Of a stretch of DNA of 64,000 nucleotides, positions 21,406-63,490 are shown in pieces. Position 1 is the stretch's first letter; each line of letters starts with the position of its first letter. The notes beneath the pieces were generated by a model. That model was given only the letters and a program-made list of their open reading frames with translations, had not been told where the DNA came from and made no database searches. The translations under genes and the position numbers were made by a program. The stretch is from Heloderma charlesbogerti (Eukaryota; Chordata; Lepidosauria; Squamata; Helodermatidae): NCBI GenBank assembly GCA_026122225.1, contig JANEZZ010000476.1, forward strand, positions 124,001-188,000, in the 5' to 3' direction.

Positions 21406-21894
21406 CTCTTCTTAAATTCTTACCCTTTCCTCCCTCCTAACAAAAAGGACAAGGCTGTTTCAAGCACCGGGAGGAGCACAGAACAAGTGCAAGTTTTACC
21501 ACTCAAGTAAACGGCAACTCCTTTATTCCTGTTAATGAGCAGGGGTGCCGAGTGAAAGTGTTTCTTATTGTCCCACAATACTAAGCTCCTTCATCCAATA
21601 ATAAACTATGCTCCTAGAAACTAGACTATTTCTTTAATCAAGTCTTCAATGAAGTCATACAACAACAGGTCTTCAGGCAACTGCTTCTAAAAATAGGGTG
21701 CCATGACTCAAGGCAGCACTCCCGCCAGTCTTATGTTACATATATCATGTCAGGCAAGATTACTTAGATTATTCGATCTGACCTTCTGCGTGGATGTGTA
21801 TTCTTGCCATCTGGCACACAGCATGTGGAATCAAAAGCATATTCCTAGATGCTGATGATGGGGAGGAATTCGTTACACAGATAATTATTTTTAA

Positions 21895-22480
21895 TTATTA
21901 TTTCCTGCCTTTCTGCCAAAACAGAGGTCAAGGTGGCTAGCAATAATAACATACAAGTTAAAAACATAAATCTTAATTAAAACAACATAAAAACAGAACC
22001 ATAAAAACACAATTAAAAATAGCAATAAAAGAAATAGCATCCAACTCTCCTTCAGCAGCAGACCAGTTTACATGCCAAAAGGCTGCCCTGAATAAAAACC
22101 TCTTTGCTGCTGACAGGACAACCGAGAGGAGGCCACCCTACCCCTCTCAGCAAGGAAGTCTAGAGCTTGGGAGTGGGCCCTGAGAAGGCCCTCCCTCACA
22201 TCCCCATCAGACGCACCTCCAATGGCTACAGGACCAAGAAAAGAACCTCCCGGAAAGATCTTAAAACCCAGGCAGGTTTGTAGGAGAGACGGCTGTCTTT
22301 CAGGTAGTCTGGTCCCAAGCTATTCAGGGCTTTAGAGGTCATAATCAGCACTTTGAATTGTGTCTGGAAACAGACAGTTGTAACAAGAGAGTTATGTTGG
22401 TCAACCGTCTGGCCACAGCATTCTGGACCAGCTGAAGTTTCTGAAAGGTTTTTAAAGGCAGCCCGCTTAGCATGTGTTAC
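21895..22480 (-). mobile_element. L2-like LINE fragment
   Basis: In reverse complement this is the 3' part of an L2 (phrases such as TTTAGAGGTCATAATCAGCACTTTGAATT and GCATTCTGGACCAGCTGAAG), 5'-truncated and decayed. Confidence 0.7.
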
Positions 22481-22607
22481 AGGAGTCTAAACAGGATGCA
22501 ACTAAGGCACATGCGACCGTGACGGAAGACACAGCAGAGGCACAAAATATACACTTCAGTGTGCTTCCAGCACTGAAGCTTCACCATCAACAGTGCATGT
22601 ATGACAG

Positions 22608-23534
22608 TAGGGCTATGTATGGACCCCCCGATCTGACTCAGAAGCCGCTTCAGAGCTTCTGAAGAGGGCCCAATTCAGCTCAGGCTGACTTGGGGGGGTG
22701 GGGGAACCCTCCTTGGCCTATGAAGCCGAAGCAGGATTTGGACATCCAAATCCCGCTTCACACACACACCCAACATGCTGACCCCCCCCCCTGCTCCTCA
22801 CCTGGGCCCTTGTCCCGGGGGGGGGCACCGACACGAGGGGAGCTGCTGCTGCCACCGCTATGCCCGGGGGAGCAGCTGCCAGGGAAGCTGCTGGGGAAGG
22901 CGCTGCCGGGGAGACTGCTGCCTGCTGCAGCCCACCAACAGGTTCAGGGGCAGAAGTTGCCCTCCAACTGTGCTCTCTCCCTTCTGTGCAAGGAGGTCAG
23001 GGTGCCTGGTTGGGGGCCGATTCCTGCCTCTGCCCAAGCCCTCACGGGTTCCAAGAAGGCTCGGGTGAGGCCAGCAGTGGCAGCTTGCAATGAGGGCAGG
23101 CTGCCCCCGCTGCCGGATGAGCTGCTGCCACCGCCAGCTCCTAGGCCCTCTGGACGTGCGCCAGCAACCGTCTTGTTCCGGGGAATGGGGGGAGCCATTT
23201 TTAAAATGGCGACTCCCTGTTTCTCCAGAATTACACGGAGTTGCCATTTTAAAAATGGCTACTCTCATTCCCCGGAACAAGACAGCTGCCGGCACACGTC
23301 CAGAGGAGCAGGAGCTGGGGGCTGGGTGGCGGCGGTGGCGGTGGCAGTGGCCGTGGCATGGCAACTGGGCCTCCACATTGCTCCAAAGCGCACCAAAGTG
23401 CTTCCGAGTGACCTGATCCACTTCGGGCCACTTCAGGTCCCCCCCATCTTGCCTTGGAGGCGGCCCAATGCAGCCTGAGGCACCCCGCTTAGACTTGGAG
23501 TTCGGGCTTCAGGCTGAAGTGGTTCACAGTCCTA
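22608..23534. mobile_element. CpG-rich hAT-type element with internal inverted repeat
   Basis: 927 bp. Ends TAGGGCTATGTATGG and CACAGTCCTA, with a perfect 8-bp target duplication TATGACAG (22600-22607 and 23535-23542). The interior is very GC-rich (CTGCTGCTGCCACCG...), with an inverted repeat 23137-23318. The 262-codon frame through it is low-complexity and matches no protein; the complementary strand is equally open, so it is not a gene. Confidence 0.85.
23137..23318. repeat. Inverted repeat within the CpG-rich hAT-type element
   Basis: Arms of about 80 nt (CTCTGGACGTGCG...GCCATTTTTAAAATGGC and its complement) around CTCCAGAATTACA. Confidence 0.88.
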
Positions 23535-23568
23535 TATGACAGTACCTGGGGTTTGGGACTCATCCTAT

Positions 23569-24778
23569 CATAGAATAGTGGGGTTTGAAGGGGCCTATAA
23601 GACCATCGGTTCCAACCCCCTGCTCAATGCAGGAATCCAGGTCAGAGCATCCCTGACAGATGGCTATCCAGCTTCATCTTGAATGCATCCAGTGTGGGAG
23701 AGCCCACCACCTCCCTAGGTAACTGGTTCCACTGTCATATTGCTCTGACAGTCAGGAAGTTTTTCCTGATGTTCAGCCAGAATCTGGCTTCCTGTAACTT
23801 GAGCCCATTATTCCATATACTGCTCTCTGGGATGATGGAGAATAGATCCTGGCCTTCCTCTCTGTGACAACCTTTCAAGTACTTGAAGAGTGCTATCATA
23901 TCTCCCCTCAGTCTTCTCTTCTCAAGGCTAAACATGCCCAGTTCTTTCAGTCTCTCCTCATAGGGCTTTGTTTCCAGTCCCCTGATCATCCTTGCTGCCC
24001 TCCTCTGAACCCTCTCCAGTTTGTCTGCGTCCTTCTTCAAGTGTGGCGCCCAGAACTGGACACAGTACTCCAGATGAGGCCTAACCAGTGCTGAGTAGAG
24101 GGGAACTAGTACTTCACGGGATTTGGAAGCTATGCTTCTATTAATGCAGCCCAAAATAGCATTTGCCTTTTTTGCAGGCACATCACATTGTTGGCTCATA
24201 TTCAGCTTGTGATCTACAACAATTCCAAGATCCTTCTCGCTTGTAGTGTTGTTGAGCCACTTATCCCCCATCTTGTAACTGTGCATTTGGTTTCTTTTTC
24301 CTAGGTGCAGAACTTGGCATTTATCCCTATTACATGTCTTTCTGTTGTTTTCTGCCCAGCACTTCAGCCTATCAAGATCACTTTGAATTTTGTTTCTGTC
24401 TTCCAGGGTATTAGCTATCCCGCCCAATTTTGTGTCATCTGCACATTTCATAAGCACTCCCTGCACCTCATCAAAGTCATTAATAAAAATGTTAAAGAGC
24501 GCTTGGCCCAGGACTGAGCCCTGTGATACCCCACTCATTACCTCTCCCCAATTTGAGAAGATCCCATTGACCACCACTCTTTGAGTCTGATTCTGTAGCC
24601 AACTGTGGATCCACCTGAGAGCTGTTTCATCTAGCCCACTTTTAGCTAGTTTGCTAATCAGGATATCATGGGGCACTTTGCTGAAGTCAAGGTATATGAT
24701 GTCCACAGCATTTCCACAGTCCACGAGGGAGGTGACCTGATCCAAAAATGAGATCAGATTAGCCTGGCAGGATTTGCC
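23569..24778 (-). mobile_element. CR1 LINE, 5'-truncated
   Basis: Minus-strand CR1 with the 3' end CTATTCTATGATA and GGTTGGAACC-type tail; covers the RT and the C-terminal region. The 5' end stops abruptly at about 24778, where a second CR1 in the window continues (TTCTTGACAAATCC). Confidence 0.92.
23735..24745 (-). pseudogene. CR1 reverse transcriptase fragment
   Basis: 336-residue frame: DIIYLDFSKVPHD (motif A, with four residues missing after DFSK compared with the second copy), GVSQGSVLG (motif B, usual GVPQGSVLG), CADDTKLGG (catalytic ADD kept), then DKCQVLHLGKRNQMHSY and [21 protein letters not shown]. It lacks the endonuclease and N-terminal RT, so it is inactive. Confidence 0.93.
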
Positions 24779-24784
24779 CTCCCC

Positions 24785-27700
24785 CCGCCCCCAGAACCAT
24801 CTTCCCCAGCTCCTAGATCACTAAACCTCCCTATAGAACAAGTGAGTCTCTGCCGGTGCCAGAAGCCCTTACTTCACCAGTGTTCCGCATCCTTCGCTCT
24901 TCGAACAGGGAGGTGCACTCCTTGTCTTTGTGGCAAGTGGTGGCACTGCTCTTCCTTGTCTGGCTTCTAGACAAGGACCTTTGCCAGCTCCTCCTTTGTC
25001 AGCAGGCAGGGAGACGTGCTCCTCATCCCACTCGTCTTCTGGAGCTCTCTTGAAAGCCCAGTGCTCTTTGTCCCATGGATTTACTCTTGAGAAAGTCAGT
25101 GACTGCTGAAGCCAGAGACTGCACTGCTGCAGTTGCCTCAGAGGCCTGCTTTTAGGGTCGAAGCAGAGTGAGGACAAAGAGTTACTCCGGTTTGTCTGCC
25201 CCTGTGGTACACCCCAATCAAACCCATCAGAGCACTGAATGGCTCAGGAGGCCTCTCCCTGGGAAGGTGCCGACATGGTGGCTGAGCAGCCGCTCCTCCC
25301 CTCCCACACAAATCTCAGCTCCCTGGTAAGTGGGGAATCTGGCTTAAAAAAAAGAATACTCTGAGCATGTGCAGTTTTACATTTTTAACTCAGATAACAG
25401 CACCATCATGACTACAGGAATAAAATGGAGTTGCTTCTGCTACCCTGATGCCCTCATCTCCTACCACTCTCTGGGTGGTCATTTGGGGGCTGTAGGGCCC
25501 TGACTTTGGCTCCAAGGTCCAGCCCTCACTGTACCACTGATTGCACTAAGCAGAATTCAAGAGAGAGGGAGACAGAGTCACACAACACAAAACACAGTCA
25601 CAGAACACAGCAAACTGGCCACAAAAAGGGGGACAGGAATCTCTTTTAAGAAGGCTTCCCTTGCACTGTATGGTGAACACAAGCTCTACAATGTACATAT
25701 ACATATATTTACTCAATTAATTGTCATCCATCCACTCCATCAAGGATGAAGTAATTAATGTTCCTATGACTTTGGTGTTGTCAGTTGAAGAGAAAACAAA
25801 AGCAACTCCCACCTCCAACACCTTTTCATGCATCCTAACTCCCTAAACCCTGCACCTATCCTTTTGAAATTTTTCAGGTTCTTCTCCTCTGTGATGTATG
25901 CTATTTTCATATAAATTGACAAAAACATCCACAGGGGGAAAAGGGGGAAGCAAATCCCTTCCTTGCAAATGTTAAAGACTCTCTTTGCACAACCCCCCTG
26001 CATCTACCCTTCTGAAATGTTGCAGGTTACTTAACACGGGACACTCTATGATTCATGTCATTTTCATACAAATTGCCCACAAAAAAGAGTGGGTGGAGTA
26101 AGTGAATCCTTTTTTTTTTTAGAACCCAGACATTAAAGACTCCTCTTGCACAAAATTTCCTGTGCGTATCTGTAAAATTTGGATAGCTTGATCCCCTTGG
26201 AAGGGGCAACTATGCTTGCAAGTTTTAGCCAATTCTACCAAGAAATAAAGAAGTTGTAGAAGTTGATTTCCTCATTATAGATGTTGAGGAGACAGGCAAA
26301 GCTTCGGATTTCTGAAGTGAGCCAAAAATGAAGCAGCTGGCCTCTGAATCGGTCTGAAAAGAATTGAAGGCCCTTCCAAATTGGAGTCCAAATCAAAGCT
26401 TGCCTTCTGTGCACACCCCTAGTATAAAGTAAATAACCCTCAACTATTGAAGGCTTGGATACCATTGACATGCAAAGTACTATTATATTTGTCCATGGCA
26501 GGAGGAGGGGGTGGAACTTGAGAAATGTGAATCCTCCATTCCATGAAGGCAGCAGGCTAATGTAGCTGGTGCAGAGCAGGGCCTATGGCACACAGGTCTG
26601 TCTTCTAACACCTTCCTTCCACCTCCCAACATCTGCTGCTTGGGATAGCTGCTTCACTCTGCCTAAGGGTAGCATCAGCCCTGGAAAAACCCAGCTTGCT
26701 GAACCAAAGACCTTTCACTACTCTCACAGGCACCAGCTGACAGAGACTCCTACCATGCAGGGAAGAACAGTCCAAACATTCCTCTTCTTTTTCCATCTCA
26801 GCAAGTGCCATATATTTTTTCTTACAATTTCAACACTGATCCACCCAATCCAGTTCTGCGCATATACTAAATAACGTGGCTCTTGCTTCCTTGTCCCCCA
26901 CTCCCCGCCCCTCACACACAAAAACATTAAGAGATGTATGTGTTGTAAACTCAGAATTCTTCTAACAGAATAAGCAGCTCCATTTTTCAATTCATTCCAT
27001 CAATTCCAAGGTCTCATACTCTCTATAACAGAAGTTGGGCCAATAAACATTAGAAGACCCTACATGATATTCTGGGATGAAAACAGTAATGAAAAAGCAC
27101 CTCCTTAGCAAATGTGCAAGGAAATGCATGCTCCCCATTCAGAGTCAAGCCCTCCTAGCCCACATCAATTAAGTGGTACCATCTGCACTATGTCTCTTAA
27201 CCATGAAAAAATTGTTATTGTATTATGTTCCTATTGGCAGAAGAAATAATGCCCTTCAAGTGCCTCTTCAGAGAAAAAGGCTGCGAGTTTTTAAAGACTG
27301 AGCCTTCCCCTTAATCACAAAAGCCACAAAATATTGCAATGACTCCATTATTGTACAAATTAGTAGCAAATGGTGAGGAATAAATGACATCATAAGACAT
27401 GGAGAAGCTTTGGGAGTGGGCACCAACATATGCTTCTCAGAACTGTCAAGCCTTCAGTTGCCATGGCAGCATGTTTCTAAAGAAACCAAATTAGAGGTTT
27501 GTGGCTTACCACTGCAATAGTGTAGAAGAAAAAGCATTCCTCTCAAGAATTAAACAAGCAAAATTCCCCCCTCCTAATTTGCAAGGTAGACACTATGTAA
27601 CATTAGTATTAATAAAGGTAAATCATGCCCACATGGGTCTAAGATGCATAGAGCTTTTTAATTCTAGTAACATGGGGGCAGGGAAGAGTTTTCTTAGAGC
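24785..27700. other. No gene assigned; one start-exon-like segment and a diverged tandem repeat
   Basis: Between 25845 and 26220 phrases such as TTAAAGACTCTCTTTGCACAA and TTTTCATA.AAATTG recur at roughly 145-bp spacing, a decayed tandem repeat. A possible first exon lies at 25275-25325. The frame at 24869-25177 (minus) has no recognised domain. Confidence 0.3.
25275..25325 (+). other. Start-exon-like segment, unidentified
   Basis: ATG in a good context (GCCGACATGG), open for 17 codons (MVAEQPLLPSHTNLSSL) to a consensus donor CTG|GTAAGT. No downstream exon was recognised; it may be a repeat. Confidence 0.15.
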
Positions 27701-27710
27701 TTTGTTCCAG

Positions 27711-27838
27711 GGGTGGGCAAGTTGTGGCCCTCCAGATGTTTTGGCCTACGACTCCCATAATCCATCATTGGCTATGCTGGCTAGGGCTGATGGGAGCTGC
27801 AGGCCAAAAAATCTGGAGGGATGCAAGTTGTCCACCTC
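27711..27838. mobile_element. ~125-bp palindromic MITE, copy 3
   Basis: Arms GGGCAAGTTGTGGCCCTCCAG and CTGGAGGGATGCAAGTTGTCC surround TACGACTCCCATAATCC. Confidence 0.8.
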
Positions 27839-27867
27839 TGGAAAGTGGAATTATCCAATTTAAGGAT

Positions 27868-28060
27868 TTTGTTGTTGTTCAGTCGTGTCCGACTCTTCGT
27901 GACCCCATGGACCATAGCACGCCAGGCCTTCCTGTCCTGCGCTCTCTCCCGGAGCATGCTCAAGTTCATATTCATTGCATCGGTGATGCTATCTAGCCAT
28001 CTCATCCTCTGCCGTCCCCTTCTCCTTTTGCCTTCAGTCTTTCCCAGCATCAGAGTCTTT
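27868..28060 (-). mobile_element. BovB 3'-end insertion
   Basis: 193 bp of the BovB 3' end (minus strand codes GKRRRGRQRMRWLDSITDAM and MVHGVTKSRTRL), flanked by a perfect 11-bp target duplication AATTTAAGGAT (27857-27867 and 28061-28071). A severely 5'-truncated insertion. Confidence 0.95.
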
Positions 28061-28071
28061 AATTTAAGGAT

Positions 28072-29240
28072 ACGCATAGTAAAAAAAAAAAAGACAACCC
28101 ATGCAGGGACACAGCAGAAAACTTACACTGCAGGAGTACAAGCTCCAGTATTTATTTGCTGGGTTATTTGTGCGCTCTCACTGTTACACAGACACGTGCA
28201 CGCACACACAGCGCAAACATGTTTACTAGGTGAGTTGATCCAAAAGAAAGCTAAAAAAAAAAATCAACATCCAATTGCCATTTCAACTGTATGGCTGAAA
28301 TTAAGACACAAGTGGGGCCTGCAACCATATTGTAGCGTATCCTCACACCCTAGCAGGAGTACTGGCTTGTTCCAGCCAGCCAGTCCTTTCTCCAAGGTAC
28401 TATAAGCTGTAAGGAACTCGAGCAGGCCAATTTACTCTCCCCACCCCCGTTTTCAATTTTCTTTTCCAAATGACACTCACCATTCTGTGGTTCCAGGTCA
28501 ATGGGCAGGCTCAGTCTTTAGTAGGCTGTTTTTGGGTGGAAGGCTACCCCATTTTTGTTGTCTTCTAAAAAATGTTTTAACTTCTGCATACCTTAGGGTT
28601 TACCTGAGCATGCAGACACCTCCCTCTTCTCAAGTGGCTCCATTCTGGTACCAACCCTGTCAGTACTCAGCCTTCCGAATCGGCTATTTTTCCTTACTGA
28701 GTTTTGATATAAAAATAATACATATCAAAATAAGCAAAAATGATAGTAACAACTCTCCCTCCTGTCTAATAACCCCCTATTCTCCAGAAAGTATAGAAGT
28801 ACATCTACAGTGTCAATGCCAATTTCATTTTGTGTTCAAAGGCATTTTAGATACAGTCTGTGTGGTTTATGTAAATGGTTTTTAAATGTTGCATGCTGTA
28901 TTTAACATTTTTAATTTTTGTAAATCACCCAGAAAGTTTCGGCTATGGGGTGGTATAGAAATGAAATAATTTATTTTCAATTCTCCTTATAGCAGTGTAA
29001 TCAGCAGTTTGTGTTTTTGTTAAAGGAGGTGATACAGATATGCAAACACATGCAGGAACAGGGGAACCGGAAAGAGCAGGAGAGAGTCCTTGTGTCTGAT
29101 TAAGTATACCACTAATCAAGTATTTAATCAACACACTTAAAAAAATTATTCCAATTTTCTTTTCATGTATTTGTAATTCTGGTACTCTTTTATAAGGAAT
29201 CAACTCTATTTCCACCAGCCAGGCTTAGCTATTTCAGATG
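28072..29240. other. No gene seen; L2-like tail near 28880-28965
   Basis: Mostly unassigned. TTTGTAAATCACCCAGAAAG..GGCTATGGGGTGGTATAGAAAT is an L2-type 3' tail. Confidence 0.4.
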
Positions 29241-29245
29241 AACAA

Positions 29246-29333
29246 ATCGACCCTATGCATGTCTACCCAGAAGTAATTCCCACTGTGTTCAATGGGACTT
29301 ACCATCATCTATGTACATAAAGAATTGCAGCCC
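29246..29333. mobile_element. ~90-bp MITE with GCAATCCTATA-type ends, copy 2
   Basis: ACCCTATGCATGTCTACCCAG, centre TTCAATGGGACTTACC, right end AGAATTGCAGCCC. Confidence 0.7.
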
Positions 29334-29339
29334 AAGTCA

Positions 29340-30370
29340 GCTCCAAGTAATCTGGAACAGATATAGAATGAAAGGCTGCTACAAATCAAGAACACATTCA
29401 GAGAAGGGTGTGTAACCATTCCAATTATGAACCCTAGGAGTTCTCTCATTCCCAATAGCTGCCGCTATAATTTGTCACCTGTACTAGCTTTCAAAAGGAA
29501 TCTTACAGTGTTTGGACGTCTTTGCAAAGAATTTAATCCATATGGGTTTAAGAAGAGCGATCCCATATCCAGATTAATATGGGTTTTTAATCCTCTTTGA
29601 TATTTAAAATTGTTGTTGCAGAGTTTGGGTATACATACTGTTCATCTTCCAATTAGCCAGTTTTTTCTTTACGAAGTTATGTGCTGCTTACTCCTCCAAT
29701 TCCTTTTTTAGTATGATTCTACAATATATTCCAAGAGCCCTTTCACAGTTGTGGCTTACCCCTGACCAACCAGTCTCAGAAGCATGACCACAGCCACCTA
29801 ATTACTGAAGCCTATTTCCTAGAGATTTCCACCTCATTAATGACAGTACAAAACCACTCACTATTCATTTTAATACCACCGAGATTTGGATTTCTACATT
29901 CTACTTCTAGTCCTGCAACCAGTGGAGCTGGAATAGCCTCTGGTGGTGTATTGTTCATAGAGCAGCATAATGCATTTGGAGACAGGTTTTGTTTCGTTTT
30001 TACTCCAAGGTAGAGATTTGTGTCATAAGAAAAACATCATGCCCAACAACAAAGTAGAGAAGAGTATGCCGTGAAGCTAACAACCCCAAGACAAAATAGG
30101 GTATGTTAATAATCCTTTCATGCCTGGTAACCTACTTGTTTTATGGAAATAAGATACTATTTGGAACTAGATACACACATTTTCTTCCATTTGGTTTTAT
30201 ATTGGAGATATACAGTGCATTTATTATACTACCTGGTATGTTTGTTTTCTATAATTGTTACTTTTATTTTATTTTAAATGATTTTAGGCCACCTTTAAGT
30301 GTAGAACCCAATACTTTTATATAATTTTTAAAAATTGTGTATCACTCTCTGCTCACATTATGTTTATGTC
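29340..30370. other. No gene seen
   Basis: AT-rich unassigned sequence. Confidence 0.4.
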
Positions 30371-30374
30371 TCAC

Positions 30375-30461
30375 AGTGCAATCCTGTATCTATCCACTCA
30401 GAAATAAGCCCCACTGAGTTCAATGGAGCTTCCTTTCAGGTAAGTGAGCATGACTGCAGCC
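30375..30461. mobile_element. ~90-bp MITE with GCAATCCTATA-type ends, copy 3
   Basis: AGTGCAATCCTGTATC, CAGAAATAAGCCCCACTGAG, TTCAATGGAGCTT, TGACTGCAGCC. Confidence 0.8.
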
Positions 30462-30499
30462 TCAGTTTTATTTGTATTTCTTGTTCAGAATGATGACTG

Positions 30500-33111
30500 T
30501 ATACTACATTTAGTTTATTTCGTTACATGCTCCGTGACCACAGCCACAGTCCAGATTTCACATGCCTGAAATTAAAAAAAAAAAAAATCTTTCACTTCCA
30601 ACCATAATATTAAAACAGCTCTGGCATAAGACACTGGCTAGAGTTGCTGGAGTATTTTTTTTCCTGTGACATGTATTATGCAAGGTGAAATAAGGCCAGT
30701 GCTCCATTATGAATGCCAGCATGAGAAAGGGGCATACTGTGTTACTCAACAGATCAACAAGGAAACAAAACAGTTTAGAAATGACGTAAGTTTAATTTTC
30801 AGTACACAACATTAATAAATGCGTCACATAGAGAGGGATGTTACTTCCTGAGCTTTCCAATGCTTTAAAAAACCTGTTAACTACGGAGTACAGTGCAACT
30901 GTAACAGCTTAAAGTATGCTAAAAACAGAAGTATAATAAATAACCTTCACCAATGGTACAATCTATAAAATTAGTGGCCATTCTTCATATTCATCACCCG
31001 TATGCAGTAATAATTTCTAAAATTGTATAAATACACATGTTGTATTTAAAGGCAAAAGGTGAAGCTATTCTAGCAGGCAGAGTTAGGATAACCTCAACTC
31101 AAATCCTTCTAGCTGATTGGATTTGTTCTATATCCTGCTCCTTCAATATCAATACTGATCTTCAAAAATTGCCAAATTTAAATACTAATCTTGATTAAAA
31201 AGGGACTTGAATTTCCCCGAGGTGAACAGCTTTAGCACCTTTTAATAAAGAAAAGCTTTCTATGATGCTCAAGATAAACTCACTGGTTTGGTTTTAAAAT
31301 AACCATTGTACAACCATGAGCGATTCTCAAGCCACCACACTTCAACAGAAGTTACATACATGGTATGTTACACTTAAAAACCAATCTGACATTATTCCCA
31401 TCACTTGCCATAATCCACTCAAAAACAGACAAGGTTTGAGATGTAAAACTACTCCAATCTAATTCTCTTGTGTGTAGGAATATGGGGAGGGATAAAGAAA
31501 ACAGCAACAGCAGAGCAAGCAGTCACAGCTGAGCATGAAAAAATGTGTTTACATCAGCTTATAAAAATGTCATGCACCGATACTGTAGTCTCCCTTTCTC
31601 CACCTTCAACTTTATGTCCTTACATTAGGCAGATTATGGAATGTATGTCTCAACAGCCAGAACAACCACTCCAAAGCTGATCCAAGCCAAAGGCAGTCCT
31701 ATGTTGGTTTACCCAACTCCATGGTATATCTTTTTGTTTAGTGGAATAGAAAAGACTGTTCCTGTCATGTACGTAGAAATTTCATTTAACCTGAAGAACT
31801 GCTGTCAAAACTATTAGGTGCTCCTCAGATTGTTAGAGAGATGGTAAAGATAATTCTGCAAATATGCACGATGACTATATTTAAACTCTTTGCGTGCTAC
31901 AACACAATCCTTATTTACAAGACAATCCTTATTTTAAACCAATTGTTATGGGGAGAAAGTATCTAAGCAAGGGACTGGGGGAATACCTCATCACTTCCTG
32001 AGTCAGGGCTAGTACAAATTACTGAATGAAAGCACCACCAAGCAGCTTTTTCCACTGGTGGCACTCCAAATAGAAGCTGCTCCTTACTGCATACAGCTGT
32101 CTGAACACATGCAGCATCCCACACTAGCACTGCGTGTTCTGTGCTGCACACATTTGGGTGGATGCACACAATAAAAAGCTTTCAGGCATTCCCATTTCTG
32201 TATATATCACCACGAAGAAGACCTTTCCAGTGGCACTCACATGGGGAAAGTAATGTTTTGATTATCTCTTGTAGGTCTTAGTGAGGCCCAATCTTTAGAG
32301 AAATGCTGTACATGAAATGGGGACAAACACTTCAAGCAATTAAAAGCAGAATTCCCCAAGCAGATCACTTGGAAATTGCAACAAAAACAGAGGCCTTACT
32401 AAGGATTGGAAGACTGCATCCTGAGGGCTGATTCCAAAATTACTCTTTGTCAACAAAAGCTTTAAGCTATACTCTGTATCAGTGACAAAACATGCCTTTG
32501 GAGGGGGGAGGAGATGTGGGCCATTTCAGATGAGATCATCTTAGCACTGAAATAGATATGCCTCTAGCATTCCAAAGTCACCTCTACAGACATCTAGGCA
32601 AATTAAGGCCCCAAATCAGTAAAAGGTAACATAGGAGGTGACCCAAGATAAAGATGAAATACGATGACATATTTTGCAGTGGAGAAAGTAGTAATTATTC
32701 ACAAAAATGCAGGTGAGCGAAGGTTCTGGGAGGATGGCCACCATAATTATTCTGTGGCTGCAGGTAGAGACCTGGAGTTGTGTAAGGATTGCAAGCTCCT
32801 TCAAGAGCCTCTGAACTCAGAGCCATATTTCCATTAGTCACAAGGCTAGCAGTGAAGGTTTATCCTCTGGTTAGAGGACCTTGTGCAAACATGCCTAAGT
32901 CATTCGTTGTTATCATTAACACAGCAGCAATGTCACCTAAGAACTTCCTATAATTCACCACATTTATCAACTTTCTAAAAAGGCATTTCCAAGGAAATTA
33001 TCCTTTAAATTACTTCATCACAAACTCTGCTCTTTTTAAACATTAATATACTCATGAGTCCTTTAAAATAAGTATACAAAAGCTGACCTAACCCTAACAG
33101 GGAAATGTGCA
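30500..33111 (-). other. Probable MKNK1 3'UTR and downstream region
   Basis: AT-rich sequence with few recognisable repeats, which suggests transcribed non-coding sequence. Reading away from the stop on the minus strand, the first ATTAAA is at 31241-31246 and the first AATAAA at 30514-30519. Neither can be proven to be the cleavage signal by eye. A short MITE begins just below, at 30461. No other gene is visible. Confidence 0.45.

Positions 33112-63490
<30,379 letters not shown>

Noticed and set aside
22690..23478. 262-codon open frame
   Set aside because: Low-complexity GC-rich sequence inside a hAT-type element with exact target duplications; several frames on both strands are open there and none matches a protein.
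1..30000. Conserved MKNK1 neighbours such as KNCN
   Set aside because: Synteny in other vertebrates suggested looking for kinocilin exons downstream of MKNK1, but no matching peptide was seen in the frames.
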